Positions 49,530 to 58,512 of a stretch of 64,000 nucleotides of DNA are shown here, one piece after another. The first letter of the stretch is position 1; each line of letters starts with the position of its first letter. This DNA is from Bacteroidota bacterium (GTDB lineage Bacteria; Bacteroidota; Ignavibacteria; Tepidaquicellales; Tepidaquicellaceae), in contig JAFDZP010000002.1 of NCBI GenBank assembly GCA_018266835.1, positions 905,302 through 969,301 on the forward strand, written 5' to 3'. The notes under the pieces are model-generated. The model saw nothing but the letters and a program-made list of their open reading frames with translations. It made no database searches and was not told the origin of the DNA. The position numbers were made by a program, and so were the translations under genes.

Positions 49530-50120
49530 ATGAAATATTACATACTATTGTTCACAATTTTTTTGTTGAATACATCTAATGCTCAAACAGATACCGTAGT
49601 TTTAAACACACCGAAAGTATTTTCAATTTCATATTATGATTCCACCAAAAGTGCAGTTACATTTACTTCTTATTCAAGTTTTCAGGAAATTTACATCGAT
49701 ACACTTACAAAAAAGTTTTTAACTATTGAAAGAAAATTCACTGACTTAAGCAATCCGTTAGTGAGCAGAAAAATTGAAAGAGTCCCACTGCAAAACATAA
49801 AATCTTTAGGATACATTTCCGGCACTAATGCCAACAAAGGATTATTAATCGGTATAGGAACCGGAGCAATTGCGGGATTAATACTTGGTTCTATTGCACA
49901 ATCACAGGATGAACTTTTTGATTCCAATGTAAGAAAATCGGTAGGTATCAGTACAATTATCGGAATAGTAAGCGGAGCAAGTCTGGGATATTTACTGGGA
50001 GGAATGTTTAATGATTACACAGAATATGACTTAGAAAGGTACAATAATAATCCCGAAAAGTGTTACACTGAAATACTCAAAATTGCCCGTGACGGAGTAA
50101 AAAATTTTAAAAGAGATTAA
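49530..50120 (+). CDS. Glycine-zipper exported protein, paralog 2
   Basis: 196 residues, the same length and layout as paralog 1: signal peptide (ending SNAQT), LNTPKVFSISYYD, TLTKKFLTIERKF, VPLQNIKSLGY, two glycine-rich helices (GLLIGIGTGAIAGLILGSI and GIVSGASLGYLLGGMF), and YDLERYNNNPEKCYTEILKI. A Cys near residue 182 is unique to this copy. Spacing to paralogs 1 and 3 is 45 and 6 bp, so all three are likely in one operon. Confidence 0.72.
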   Translation: MKYYILLFTIFLLNTSNAQTDTVVLNTPKVFSISYYDSTKSAVTFTSYSSFQEIYIDTLTKKFLTIERKFTDLSNPLVSRKIERVPLQNIKSLGYISGTNANKGLLIGIGTGAIAGLILGSIAQSQDELFDSNVRKSVGISTIIGIVSGASLGYLLGGMFNDYTEYDLERYNNNPEKCYTEILKIARDGVKNFKRD

Positions 50121-50126
50121 ATTTAT

Positions 50127-50813
50127 ATGAAATATTTTTTTGTTTTCGCTGCATTAATTATTGCAAATTTTTGTCATTCCCAAAGTGATAATCCGGTTTT
50201 AAATAATGAAGAATATTCAAACATTACAGTTCAGAACTCAAATAAAAATGATTCTGCGCTTAGTGGGATAATTTCCCTGAATACTCCTGCAGTTTTTTCC
50301 ATTACATTTTATGACGGGAATAAAAAGGCGCTAATATCATCGAATAAATACACTTCATATGATGGAATATATCTGGATAAAATAGAAGGTGGTTATCTGT
50401 CATTTAGAAAAAAATATCCGTATAAAGATCATCCGAATGCAATAACAACGAACAGAAGAATTGCTTTGAAAGATATTAAATCGCTCGGTTACTCAACAGA
50501 CTCTAAGGAAACCTTTGGAGCGGTGCTTGGAGCAGGAATAGGGTTTGCCGCGGGAACAATAATCGGCATACTCTCAAAAACTGTCGACGATAAGCAACTT
50601 GATCCTAAATTTTCACCGGGTACAATCAGTTCTATTGCGCATCCCATTCTGGCATTTGGCGGAACAGGCTTATTGCTTGGATATTTTATCGGAGGAAAAA
50701 TGAACGGATATGAATCCTTTGATTTGAGTAAGTTCAACGATGATAACGATAAGAAAATATCCGAGATAAACAGAATTGTAAAAGAAGGTCTGAATTACAA
50801 AAGAAAAAAGTAA
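50127..50813 (+). CDS. Glycine-zipper exported protein, paralog 3
   Basis: 228 residues. The layout is that of paralogs 1 and 2 with an extra ~32 residues after the signal peptide (NPVLNNEEYSNITVQN). The shared blocks are LNTPAVFSITFYDGNKKA, ALKDIKSLGYS, the glycine-rich helices GAVLGAGIGFAAGTIIGIL and GGTGLLLGYFIGGKM, and FDLSKFNDDNDKKISEINRI at the end. Last gene of the TPR/glycine-zipper operon. Function unknown. Confidence 0.72.
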   Translation: MKYFFVFAALIIANFCHSQSDNPVLNNEEYSNITVQNSNKNDSALSGIISLNTPAVFSITFYDGNKKALISSNKYTSYDGIYLDKIEGGYLSFRKKYPYKDHPNAITTNRRIALKDIKSLGYSTDSKETFGAVLGAGIGFAAGTIIGILSKTVDDKQLDPKFSPGTISSIAHPILAFGGTGLLLGYFIGGKMNGYESFDLSKFNDDNDKKISEINRIVKEGLNYKRKK

Positions 50814-50846
50814 AACTTTAGTTTATTGAAGATAATGAATAGTTTG

Positions 50847-50878
50847 ATTACTCACTGGGCTAAGATTACCTGAGTAAT
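50847..50878. other. Inverted repeat between glycine-zipper operon and kup
   Basis: ATTACTCA (50847-50854) and TGAGTAAT (50871-50878) form an 8-bp stem with a 16-nt loop. It lacks a T-tract. It may be a 3' hairpin of the upstream operon or an operator. No known riboswitch consensus was recognised in the 213-bp spacer. Confidence 0.35.
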
Positions 50879-51026
50879 TCATCTTAAATTATACGATTTT
50901 TTCACTTATTTCAGCTAAATATAAGCTATTTTTCAATATTTGTAAATCCTTTAATAACTATTATCTTTAAAGTTTTGTTTAATTGTTATATGTTTATAGG
51001 TTACATTTAGAAATTAAAGAATTTAA

Positions 51027-52982
51027 TTGGATACATCAGGTTCTGAATCCGGAACTCTTGAAAAAGATTCACACGGAAATACCGACTCGGACTACCACAG
51101 TAGTAATTCATCCCACGGTAAAACCAACTTAAAATACTTACTCACATTAAGTCTCGGCGCATTAGGTGTCGTCTATGGAGATATAGGCACAAGCCCTCTT
51201 TATGCTCTGCGCGAGTGTTTCAGCGGACATTATGGTCTAGCTCCGAATCACGATAACGTGCTGGGAGTATTATCACTGATTTTCTGGTCGCTCATTATAG
51301 TAGTAACCGTAAAATATCTTGTAGTAATTCTGCGCGCAGATAACGACGGCGAAGGCGGCATACTTGCTTTAATGGCGCTGGTAAAACCATCAGGCAAAAC
51401 CAAAGCCGGAATGATAATTGTTTCGTTCGGTATATTCGGCGCTGCATTATTATATGGTGATGGTGTTATCACTCCTGCCATTTCAGTTCTATCTGCTGTT
51501 GAGGGTTTGAACGTAGCTACACCTTTTTTTGAACCGTATATCATACCGCTGACTGTAATTATTTTATTCGGGCTTTTTGCTGTTCAGAAGAAAGGTACAG
51601 GCAGCGTAGGAAAAATGTTCGGTCCCGTAATGATGCTATGGTTCTTCGCTATTGCAATCTTAGGGATAAAGGAAGTCTTTACAAATTTAGAAGTATTGAA
51701 GTCAATAAATCCTTATTACGCTGTTATGTTTTTTTCACATAATGGATTCGCGGGATTTATTGTTCTCGGCTCAGTCTTCCTTGTTATGACGGGCGGTGAA
51801 GCGTTGTATGCCGATATGGGTCACTTCGGAAGAAAGCCGATACGTATGGCGTGGTTCACAGTTGTACTCCCCTGTTTGTTTTTAAATTACCTCGGTCAAG
51901 GTGCTTTAGTATTAGGTAATCCGCAGGCAGCTGAAAATCCTTTCTATCTGCTTGCACCGCAATGGGCATTATACCCTATGGTAATACTTGCAACGTTTGC
52001 TACTGTAATTGCATCGCAGGCATTGATATCGGGAGCGTTTTCGTTGACATTCCAGGCAGTTTTATTAGGATATCTACCAAGATTAAAAACCATTCATACT
52101 TCTGAACACGAAAGAGGACAGATTTATATTCCTCAACTTAACTGGGCATTATTCTTTGCAACAATTGCATTGGTATTTGCATTTAAAACATCAAGCAACC
52201 TTGCGGCAGCATACGGTATAGCGGTGACTACAACTATGGTAATCACAACCATACTTGCGTATTTTGTAATGACGAAGCTATGGAAATGGTCTCAGACTAC
52301 GGCAATACTTGTAACATTATTTTTCTTCTCAATTGATATTTCATACTTCGGAGCAAACTTACTGAAGTTCTTCCACGGAGGATATGTACCTATTGCCATG
52401 GGAGCAGTGATTTACATAATGATGATGACATGGAACAGCGGAAGAAGAAGACTGATGGATAAGATACAGAAGGAAACAGAATCACTGCAGAATTTCATTG
52501 AGGAATTTATGAGCACACGTATGACTTTTATTCCGGGAGCAGCAGTTTATATGTCAAGCAATATCAACGGAGCACCTCCGCCATTGATATTAAATATCAA
52601 ACACAATAAATTATTACACAAGCTTATAGTAATTTTAACTATAAAAATTTCCAAAGTCCCGCGTATAAAAGATGATGAGAGAATAACTGTCGAAGAACAT
52701 GCAGAAGGATTTTATAAAGTAATTGCCAACTACGGATTTATGGAAGCGCCGGATATTAACAAAATAATTGAGTTCTTAAAACCGAAAGGTATAACACTTA
52801 ATGTAGATAAAACTACATTCTTCTTAGGAAGAGAAACATTAATTGTAAATGATAAGCCCGGACTTACAAGATTGAAAAATAAATTGTTCGTCCTTATGTC
52901 TAACAATGCTCAGAGAGCAACTGAATTCTTTAAACTCCCTGTTAGCAGGGTTTATGAAGTCGGCTCACAAGTCGAGATATAA
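51027..52982 (+). CDS. kup: KUP-family potassium uptake protein
   Basis: 651 residues from a TTG start, close to the family norm. A Ser/His-rich cytoplasmic leader precedes the signature LGALGVVYGDIGTSPLYALR (about 46-65). DNDGEGGILALMAL follows in helix 3, then YGDGVITPAISVLSAVEGL. About twelve membrane helices extend to residue 480, and a C-terminal cytoplasmic beta-rich domain follows. Kup is a K+/H+ symporter. The sequence gives no sign of its regulation. Together with the antiporter at 46189, it makes this a potassium-handling neighbourhood. Confidence 0.94.
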   Translation: MDTSGSESGTLEKDSHGNTDSDYHSSNSSHGKTNLKYLLTLSLGALGVVYGDIGTSPLYALRECFSGHYGLAPNHDNVLGVLSLIFWSLIIVVTVKYLVVILRADNDGEGGILALMALVKPSGKTKAGMIIVSFGIFGAALLYGDGVITPAISVLSAVEGLNVATPFFEPYIIPLTVIILFGLFAVQKKGTGSVGKMFGPVMMLWFFAIAILGIKEVFTNLEVLKSINPYYAVMFFSHNGFAGFIVLGSVFLVMTGGEALYADMGHFGRKPIRMAWFTVVLPCLFLNYLGQGALVLGNPQAAENPFYLLAPQWALYPMVILATFATVIASQALISGAFSLTFQAVLLGYLPRLKTIHTSEHERGQIYIPQLNWALFFATIALVFAFKTSSNLAAAYGIAVTTTMVITTILAYFVMTKLWKWSQTTAILVTLFFFSIDISYFGANLLKFFHGGYVPIAMGAVIYIMMMTWNSGRRRLMDKIQKETESLQNFIEEFMSTRMTFIPGAAVYMSSNINGAPPPLILNIKHNKLLHKLIVILTIKISKVPRIKDDERITVEEHAEGFYKVIANYGFMEAPDINKIIEFLKPKGITLNVDKTTFFLGRETLIVNDKPGLTRLKNKLFVLMSNNAQRATEFFKLPVSRVYEVGSQVEI

Positions 52983-53017
52983 TTTCTATAAATATTTTTA
53001 AACATCCATAGGTAAAA

Positions 53018-53917
53018 ATGTCGTTTAGTAAAAGTGAGGGGGAAGCCCGGCTTACTTTATTTGAAGAATTCAAAGCTTCATTAAAAACAGTCGAGGCAGA
53101 AGAGATATTTGACTTAATAATTTTCCGTCCTATTTCATTTGTATTCGTAAAACTGATTTATAACACCAATATTACTCCTAATCATATTTCAATTGTAGCT
53201 ATGATTATCGGAGTAATTGCAGGTCTTACTTTTTCGGGAGCAACTCACGTTTACTTTATGATTGCTTCACTGTTATATTTTACTTCCAATACATTAGATT
53301 GCGCTGACGGTCAGCTTGCAAGATTAAAAAAGAACGGTACGCTGCTCGGCAGAGCTATAGACGGCTTCATAGATTACGTAGTATCTACTACAATTTATAT
53401 ATGCCTTGGTGTTGCAGTTGCAAAAATTTCAGGCAGCGGCTGGTATGGATTTTTTCTTTGTGTAGGCGGCGGAGTATCAGCAGCAGTGCAGGCATTCTAT
53501 TTTGATTTCTACAGAAATTCGTTTCTTCAATATGTGCATGGAATGTCTTCAGATGTAAACGATGAGATAAGAGAGTTTTCAGAGGAGAAAGATAAGCTTA
53601 AAAATGTAAAAGGCAGAGGAATTGAAAAGCTTTTGATAAACGCTTACTTGTTTTATTCGCGCAGGCAGTCAGCAGTTGTAAGAAGCAAAACTACATTTAC
53701 GGTAACACCTGAGCAATATTACAAAGATAACAGGTTACTCTTAAGATTATGGAGCTGGCTGGGTTCAACAACTCACATGGTAATGCTTGCTGTTTTCTCA
53801 GTTATGAACAGAATAGACTTGTATCTTATTTTCAATATTACAATCTGCAATTTATTATTTATAATATTTTTAGTCATGCAAAAAAATGTTCTTAAGAAAT
53901 ACGAGGTGGTAAAATAA
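53018..53917 (+). CDS. CDP-alcohol phosphatidyltransferase family protein
   Basis: 299 residues with several membrane helices. The catalytic signature D-x2-D-G-x2-A-R-x8-G-x3-D-x3-D is complete in DCADGQLARLKKNG plus GRAIDGFIDY (about 92-120). Such enzymes swap CMP of a CDP-activated alcohol for another alcohol, as in phosphatidylglycerol, phosphatidylinositol or dialkylether-lipid synthesis. A soluble insert around 175-235 (helical, Arg/Lys-rich) is unusual in length. The stop shares one base with the start of the nucleotidyltransferase gene, suggesting they act in one pathway. Confidence 0.88.
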   Translation: MSFSKSEGEARLTLFEEFKASLKTVEAEEIFDLIIFRPISFVFVKLIYNTNITPNHISIVAMIIGVIAGLTFSGATHVYFMIASLLYFTSNTLDCADGQLARLKKNGTLLGRAIDGFIDYVVSTTIYICLGVAVAKISGSGWYGFFLCVGGGVSAAVQAFYFDFYRNSFLQYVHGMSSDVNDEIREFSEEKDKLKNVKGRGIEKLLINAYLFYSRRQSAVVRSKTTFTVTPEQYYKDNRLLLRLWSWLGSTTHMVMLAVFSVMNRIDLYLIFNITICNLLFIIFLVMQKNVLKKYEVVK

Positions 53918-54645
53918 TGCAGGCGATAATTTTAGCAGCAGGTCTTGCAAAAAGATTAAGACCATTAACCGATACTACTCCGAAATGTTTATTAGAGGTG
54001 AACGGAAAAAACCTGCTTCACCGTACAATGGAAAATGTAATTGCAAACGGTATTACTGAATTCGTTTTTGTTACAGGTTACAGAGAAGATATGATTAAAA
54101 ATTCTCTGAAGGAAAATTTTTCAAACTGCAAAATTCAGTTTCTTTCAAATTTAGATTTTGAAAACAACAATAATTCTTACTCTCTCTGGATGACTAAGAA
54201 TTTTATTACAAAAGATATTATTTTACTGGATAGCGACATTCTATTTGATAAAGGTATTATAAAAGAGCTGCTGGATTCGGAACATAAAAACTGCCTTGCC
54301 GTAAACTTTGAAACAGAGCTGGATGAAGAACAGATAAAAGTTGTATTGGATGGAGACAAAAAAATTCTCGAGATAAGCAAAGTAACTGATTTAAAAAAAT
54401 CTGCAGGGGAATCAATCGGGATTGAAAGATTCTCATTGGATTTTATGCAGGAGCTTTACAAAGTTCTTGATAGAAAAATAATCAATGAGAGAAATGTAAA
54501 CGAGTTTTATGAAAAATCGTTTGAAGAAGTGATTCAGGCAGGAAATAAGAGGAACAGTATATACGCAATTGATGTTTCACATTATAAATGCATGGAAATC
54601 GATACCGTTGAAGACTACGAACGGGCAAAAAACATGAACATTTAG
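53917..54645 (+). CDS. Sugar/alcohol-phosphate nucleotidyltransferase (LicC/IPCT-like)
   Basis: 242 residues. The N-terminal AIILAAGLAKRLRPLTDTTPK is the NTP-transferase loop (split: AIILAAGLAKRLRPL and TPKCLLEVNG). IILLDSDILF near 107-116 holds the metal-binding Asp. The small size, and an ENNNNSYSLWM block like the one that follows the phosphate-binding region in cytidylyltransferases LicC and inositol-phosphate CTases, point to CTP:alcohol-phosphate transfer. GAGGTGG before the ATG is a good ribosome binding site, unusual in this window. It overlaps the CDP-alcohol phosphotransferase gene by one base, so it may make that enzyme's CDP-alcohol. Confidence 0.8.
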   Translation: MQAIILAAGLAKRLRPLTDTTPKCLLEVNGKNLLHRTMENVIANGITEFVFVTGYREDMIKNSLKENFSNCKIQFLSNLDFENNNNSYSLWMTKNFITKDIILLDSDILFDKGIIKELLDSEHKNCLAVNFETELDEEQIKVVLDGDKKILEISKVTDLKKSAGESIGIERFSLDFMQELYKVLDRKIINERNVNEFYEKSFEEVIQAGNKRNSIYAIDVSHYKCMEIDTVEDYERAKNMNI

Positions 54646-54687
54646 GATATTATCACATTTTAAAATTATTAACATACAAAAGATAAA

Positions 54688-55611
54688 TTGAGTAACTATT
54701 ACAGAAGACCGAGTTTCTTTGGGGGGTTCGGAATGTTTCCGCCCGTGATAAAGATGCTGCTGATTTCAAACATCGCAATTTTTACTGTTCAGTTCTTATT
54801 GCAGGGAAATATAGAGTTCAGCAATATACTTGCAAAATATTTTTACCTGTGGCCAATTAACTCGCCATACTTTATGCCATGGCAGATTTTCACTTACATG
54901 TTTCTGCACGGAGGCTTCATGCATCTGTTCTTTAACATGTTTGCATTATGGATGTTCGGAATGGATATTGAAAATATGTGGGGAACTAAAAAATTTCTTA
55001 TATATTATTTCCTTTGCGGAGTAGGCGCAGGTGTTGCAAACTTATTTATCGCTCCGCTATTCGGGCAGGCTGCTCCAACGATAGGAGCATCAGGCGCCAT
55101 CTACGGAATTTTAGTTGCCTTCGGATTTTTATTCCCCGATAGACCTATATATTTATACTTCTTCGTTCCTGTCAAAGCAAAGTATCTTGTAATAATTTAC
55201 ATGGTAATTGAGTTTATCTCCGCAAGCAACAGCTTTAATTCAGGTGTTGCTCATATTGCTCACTTAGGCGGCGGTATAGTAGGCTTCATTTATTTGCTGA
55301 TAACTTACAAACGTTTGGGTAATTTTAATTTATCGGGCAAACCTAAAAATCCTTTCGGAAATGTTCCGGGTTCAGGATTCAAAGAGCCGACAAGAATTAC
55401 TCCGCTTTATCCTAACGGTTCGGAGAGAGTAAAAAAAGCTGACTATGTAGATTTACCTGAAACAGATTTTAAATCTGAATCAGACGAAAGATTTAAACAG
55501 GCGCAGGAAAGAGTTGATGCAGTTCTGGATAAACTAAGCCAGGGCGGATATCAAAGTTTAACTGAAGAAGAGAAAAGAATTTTATTTACTGAAAGCAAAA
55601 AATTAAGATAG
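54688..55611 (+). CDS. Rhomboid-family intramembrane serine protease
   Basis: 307 residues from a TTG start. About six membrane helices lie in the first 210 residues. HGGFMHLFFNMFALWMFG (about 73-90) is the L1 loop/helix 2 block, GASGAIYGIL near 134 has the catalytic Ser, and AHIAHLGGGIVGF near 191 supplies the catalytic His. A hydrophilic C-terminal tail (220-307) has charged helices (RFKQAQERVDAVLDKLSQ). Rhomboids cleave membrane-spanning substrates. It is followed by ispG on the same strand 17 bp later. Confidence 0.9.
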   Translation: MSNYYRRPSFFGGFGMFPPVIKMLLISNIAIFTVQFLLQGNIEFSNILAKYFYLWPINSPYFMPWQIFTYMFLHGGFMHLFFNMFALWMFGMDIENMWGTKKFLIYYFLCGVGAGVANLFIAPLFGQAAPTIGASGAIYGILVAFGFLFPDRPIYLYFFVPVKAKYLVIIYMVIEFISASNSFNSGVAHIAHLGGGIVGFIYLLITYKRLGNFNLSGKPKNPFGNVPGSGFKEPTRITPLYPNGSERVKKADYVDLPETDFKSESDERFKQAQERVDAVLDKLSQGGYQSLTEEEKRILFTESKKLR

Positions 55612-55627
55612 ACTTTTTAATTATTCT

Positions 55628-57577
55628 ATGGAAGTTCTCACTGAAAATAAAAAATACTGTAACAGCTTAACAAAGTATTCACGACTGAAAACACGCGAAG
55701 TTTTTATCGGAGACGTTCCGCTTGGCGGAGATAATCCTATAAGGATTCAATCGATGACTACAACTGATACGATGGATACAATTGCAACTGTTGAGCAGTC
55801 CATTAGAATAATAGAAGCCGGGGGCGATTACGTTCGCATCACTGCGCCGAGTATGAACGAAGCGAAGAATCTTGAAAACATAAAAAAAGAATTAAGAGCA
55901 CGCGGATATAAAGCGCCGCTTATTGCAGATATTCATTTCACTCCAAACGCAGCAGAGCTTGCTGCAAGAATTGTAGAGAAGGTAAGAGTAAATCCGGGCA
56001 ACTACGCCGATAAGAAAAAATTTCAGATATACAATTACACTGATGATTTATATAATCAGGAACTGGACCGTATAAGAGAAAAGTTTACGCCTCTTGTAAA
56101 AATCTGTAAAGAGTACGGAACTGCAATGAGAATCGGAACGAACCACGGTTCGCTCTCAGATAGAATAATGAGCCGTTACGGTGATACTCCGTTAGGTATG
56201 GTTGAATCCGCTCTGGAATTTTTACGCATCTGCGAAGATAACAACTACCATCAGATAGTTCTTTCAATGAAGGCCAGCAATCCGCAGGTTATGATTCAAG
56301 CATACCGTTTACTGATTATTAAAATGCATGAAGAAGGAATGAATTATCCTCTTCATCTTGGTGTAACGGAAGCCGGTGACGGTCTTGATGGAAGAATAAA
56401 ATCTTCTGTCGGAATAGGAACATTACTTGAAGATGGAATAGGCGATACAGTAAGAGTTTCATTGACAGAAGAACCTGAGTTTGAAATTCCTGTTTGCAAA
56501 GAGCTTGTTGAAAGATATGTGAACAGAGGAAACTCAAAAGAAATCAAGCCGATTGAAGATGAAACTGTCTTACCATACAATCCTTTAGATTATTCAAGAA
56601 GAAAAACATTTGCAGTTGAAAAAACCGGCGACCATCATGTTCCCGTTGTAATACTTTCTCCCAATGCAGATATGATTGAGAACCCGGCGTATCTTATAGA
56701 TGCCGGTTATGAATACAATGCCGAACTTGATAAATGGAACATTGCTGACATCGCTCCCGATTATATTTACTTAGGTGAACACGATATAAAGTACGAGCTT
56801 CCCGGCACTCTTCATAAAATTTTTGATTATTCATTCTGGGAAACACAAAAAAATAAAGAGAATACGTTCCCGCTGTTCAATATGCACGAATTTTTAGAGG
56901 CGGAAAACAAATCTAAAAGAATAAATTTTTTATCTCTTACAACTGATGATATTTATTTTGGTAATCTGGATTTCTTAAAGAATGAAAAAAAATGTGTTAT
57001 CATTCTCACAAGCAGTAATGAAAATTATTTAGCAGATATAAGACGTTCGTTTATTGAGTTGATGAACAAAGGAATTGAAGTCCCTGTTATTATTAAAAGA
57101 AATTATCAGAATATTTCCGAGGATAACTTAATGCTTTACTCGGCAACTGACTTCGGCGGATTATTAATCGACGGTTTCGGTGACGGCGTTTGGCTTGAAG
57201 GCAGCGCAAATATTGGAACACAGAACCAGACTTCATTCGGAATTCTCCAGGCAACCCGTACAAGAATTTCAAAAACTGAATATATCTCCTGCCCTTCATG
57301 CGGAAGAACTTTGTTTGACCTTCAGGAAACCACTGCGAAAATCAGAAGCAGAACGAATCATCTGAAAGATGTTAAGATTGCAATCATGGGATGCATTGTT
57401 AACGGTCCTGGTGAGATGGCAGATGCAGATTACGGTTACGTAGGTAGCGGAGTCGGAAAAATTACTTTATACAAAGGGAAGGAAGTTGTAAAGCGAAGTA
57501 TCGATACGGATATAGCAGTTGATGAACTGATTGACCTTATAAAAGAAAACGGCGACTGGAAAGAAGTAGAAAATTGA
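55628..57577 (+). CDS. ispG: 4-hydroxy-3-methylbut-2-enyl diphosphate synthase, long form
   Basis: 649 residues, against about 370 for E. coli IspG. The N-terminal TIM barrel has IRIQSMTTTDTMDT, ADIHFTPNAAELAA and VRVNPGNY. The C-terminal 4Fe-4S domain has ISCPSCGRTLFDLQ, MGCIVNGPGEMADADYGYVG (about 588-607) and the closing KGKEVVKR. The ~270-residue insert between them (about 300-540) is the extra domain known from Bacteroidota, Chlorobiota, Chlamydiae and plants. The enzyme converts the cyclic diphosphate made by IspF into HMBPP using reduced ferredoxin-type electrons. Spaced 17 bp after the rhomboid gene. Confidence 0.96.
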   Translation: MEVLTENKKYCNSLTKYSRLKTREVFIGDVPLGGDNPIRIQSMTTTDTMDTIATVEQSIRIIEAGGDYVRITAPSMNEAKNLENIKKELRARGYKAPLIADIHFTPNAAELAARIVEKVRVNPGNYADKKKFQIYNYTDDLYNQELDRIREKFTPLVKICKEYGTAMRIGTNHGSLSDRIMSRYGDTPLGMVESALEFLRICEDNNYHQIVLSMKASNPQVMIQAYRLLIIKMHEEGMNYPLHLGVTEAGDGLDGRIKSSVGIGTLLEDGIGDTVRVSLTEEPEFEIPVCKELVERYVNRGNSKEIKPIEDETVLPYNPLDYSRRKTFAVEKTGDHHVPVVILSPNADMIENPAYLIDAGYEYNAELDKWNIADIAPDYIYLGEHDIKYELPGTLHKIFDYSFWETQKNKENTFPLFNMHEFLEAENKSKRINFLSLTTDDIYFGNLDFLKNEKKCVIILTSSNENYLADIRRSFIELMNKGIEVPVIIKRNYQNISEDNLMLYSATDFGGLLIDGFGDGVWLEGSANIGTQNQTSFGILQATRTRISKTEYISCPSCGRTLFDLQETTAKIRSRTNHLKDVKIAIMGCIVNGPGEMADADYGYVGSGVGKITLYKGKEVVKRSIDTDIAVDELIDLIKENGDWKEVEN

Positions 57578-57648
57578 CCGTAGAAAATTAAAATCCCTTC
57601 TGTTAACTTCACATAAGTTCGAAATAAAAACTTCTCAATCTAATCCTC

Positions 57649-58494
57649 ATGCCTACAAATAAAATAGAACATGATCTTTCGGGAACAGCTTTTGTTGTAA
57701 ACGTCTCCCGCTCTGAAAAAGTAATGATAAGCAAAGATATTTACGCTCATCTATGGATTACTGATGCTGCAAGGAAATATTATGATGAGTTAAATGAAAA
57801 TGTTTATAAGTTCGATGATTTATTTATAAGCTTAAGGCACAGATTTTTTTACGAGAAGCAAAAAGAATTTATAAAGACCCATAACAATCCTGCTATAATA
57901 AATATCGGTTCGGGATTTACAAATTATCCGTTTCTTCTGGAAGGGAAATTTGAATACATTGAAGTTGACCTCGAAAATATAATCTACTACAAAAAAGAAC
58001 GTATACAGAAATTCATTCAGGAAGCTATAATTCCTTTCCGTGATGTTTATTATTATCCGATTGATTTGCGAAACGTCATCGACAGAGAATATTTACGCTC
58101 CAAACTTAACGGCGCAATAGCTTCTTCAAACCGCTCAATGATTATTATGGAGGGACTGACATTTTTCTTAGATGAAAATACTCTCGATTATTTATTTAAA
58201 ACGCTCGGATCTATACAGAAGAAAGGCTCTGAAATTGTTTTTGATTTCTGGAAGCCCGATGCAATGACCTACCCGGTGCTTCAAAAATTGAAGTCATATC
58301 TTGAAAATAATTTCGGATATACTATGAAAGATTATTTTTTATTTGATAAGGATTATATAGAATCAAAAAGAGATTTTGTAATAAGTGAAATAATGCCTAT
58401 TCAGGAAATCGAAAAGCACTATGCAGGAACTAACATATTTGAAAACAAAGAAAACGTAATACCTGCAAATTTATGTACATTGGTGAAATTATAA
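57649..58494 (+). CDS. LCMT-family class I SAM-dependent methyltransferase
   Basis: 281 residues. The leader LSGTAFVVNVSRSEKVMISKDIYAHLW and the AIINIGSGFTNYPFLL motif (SAM-binding glycine-rich loop near 81-95), EVDLENIIYYKKERI (acidic end of strand 2), and MIIMEGLTFFLDENTL near 161-176 fit the leucine carboxyl methyltransferase (PPM) family. Bacterial members methylate O- or C-sites of small metabolites or polyketide-like compounds. No biosynthesis cluster is adjacent. An MFS exporter follows 18 bp downstream. Confidence 0.83.
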   Translation: MPTNKIEHDLSGTAFVVNVSRSEKVMISKDIYAHLWITDAARKYYDELNENVYKFDDLFISLRHRFFYEKQKEFIKTHNNPAIINIGSGFTNYPFLLEGKFEYIEVDLENIIYYKKERIQKFIQEAIIPFRDVYYYPIDLRNVIDREYLRSKLNGAIASSNRSMIIMEGLTFFLDENTLDYLFKTLGSIQKKGSEIVFDFWKPDAMTYPVLQKLKSYLENNFGYTMKDYFLFDKDYIESKRDFVISEIMPIQEIEKHYAGTNIFENKENVIPANLCTLVKL

Positions 58495-58512
58495 TTTTTA
58501 GTAAATTTTTTA

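Noticed and set aside
50814-51026. A c-di-AMP (ydaO) riboswitch before kup
   Set aside because: The spacer lacks the conserved GC-rich cores of that class. Only a plain 8-bp inverted repeat is present.
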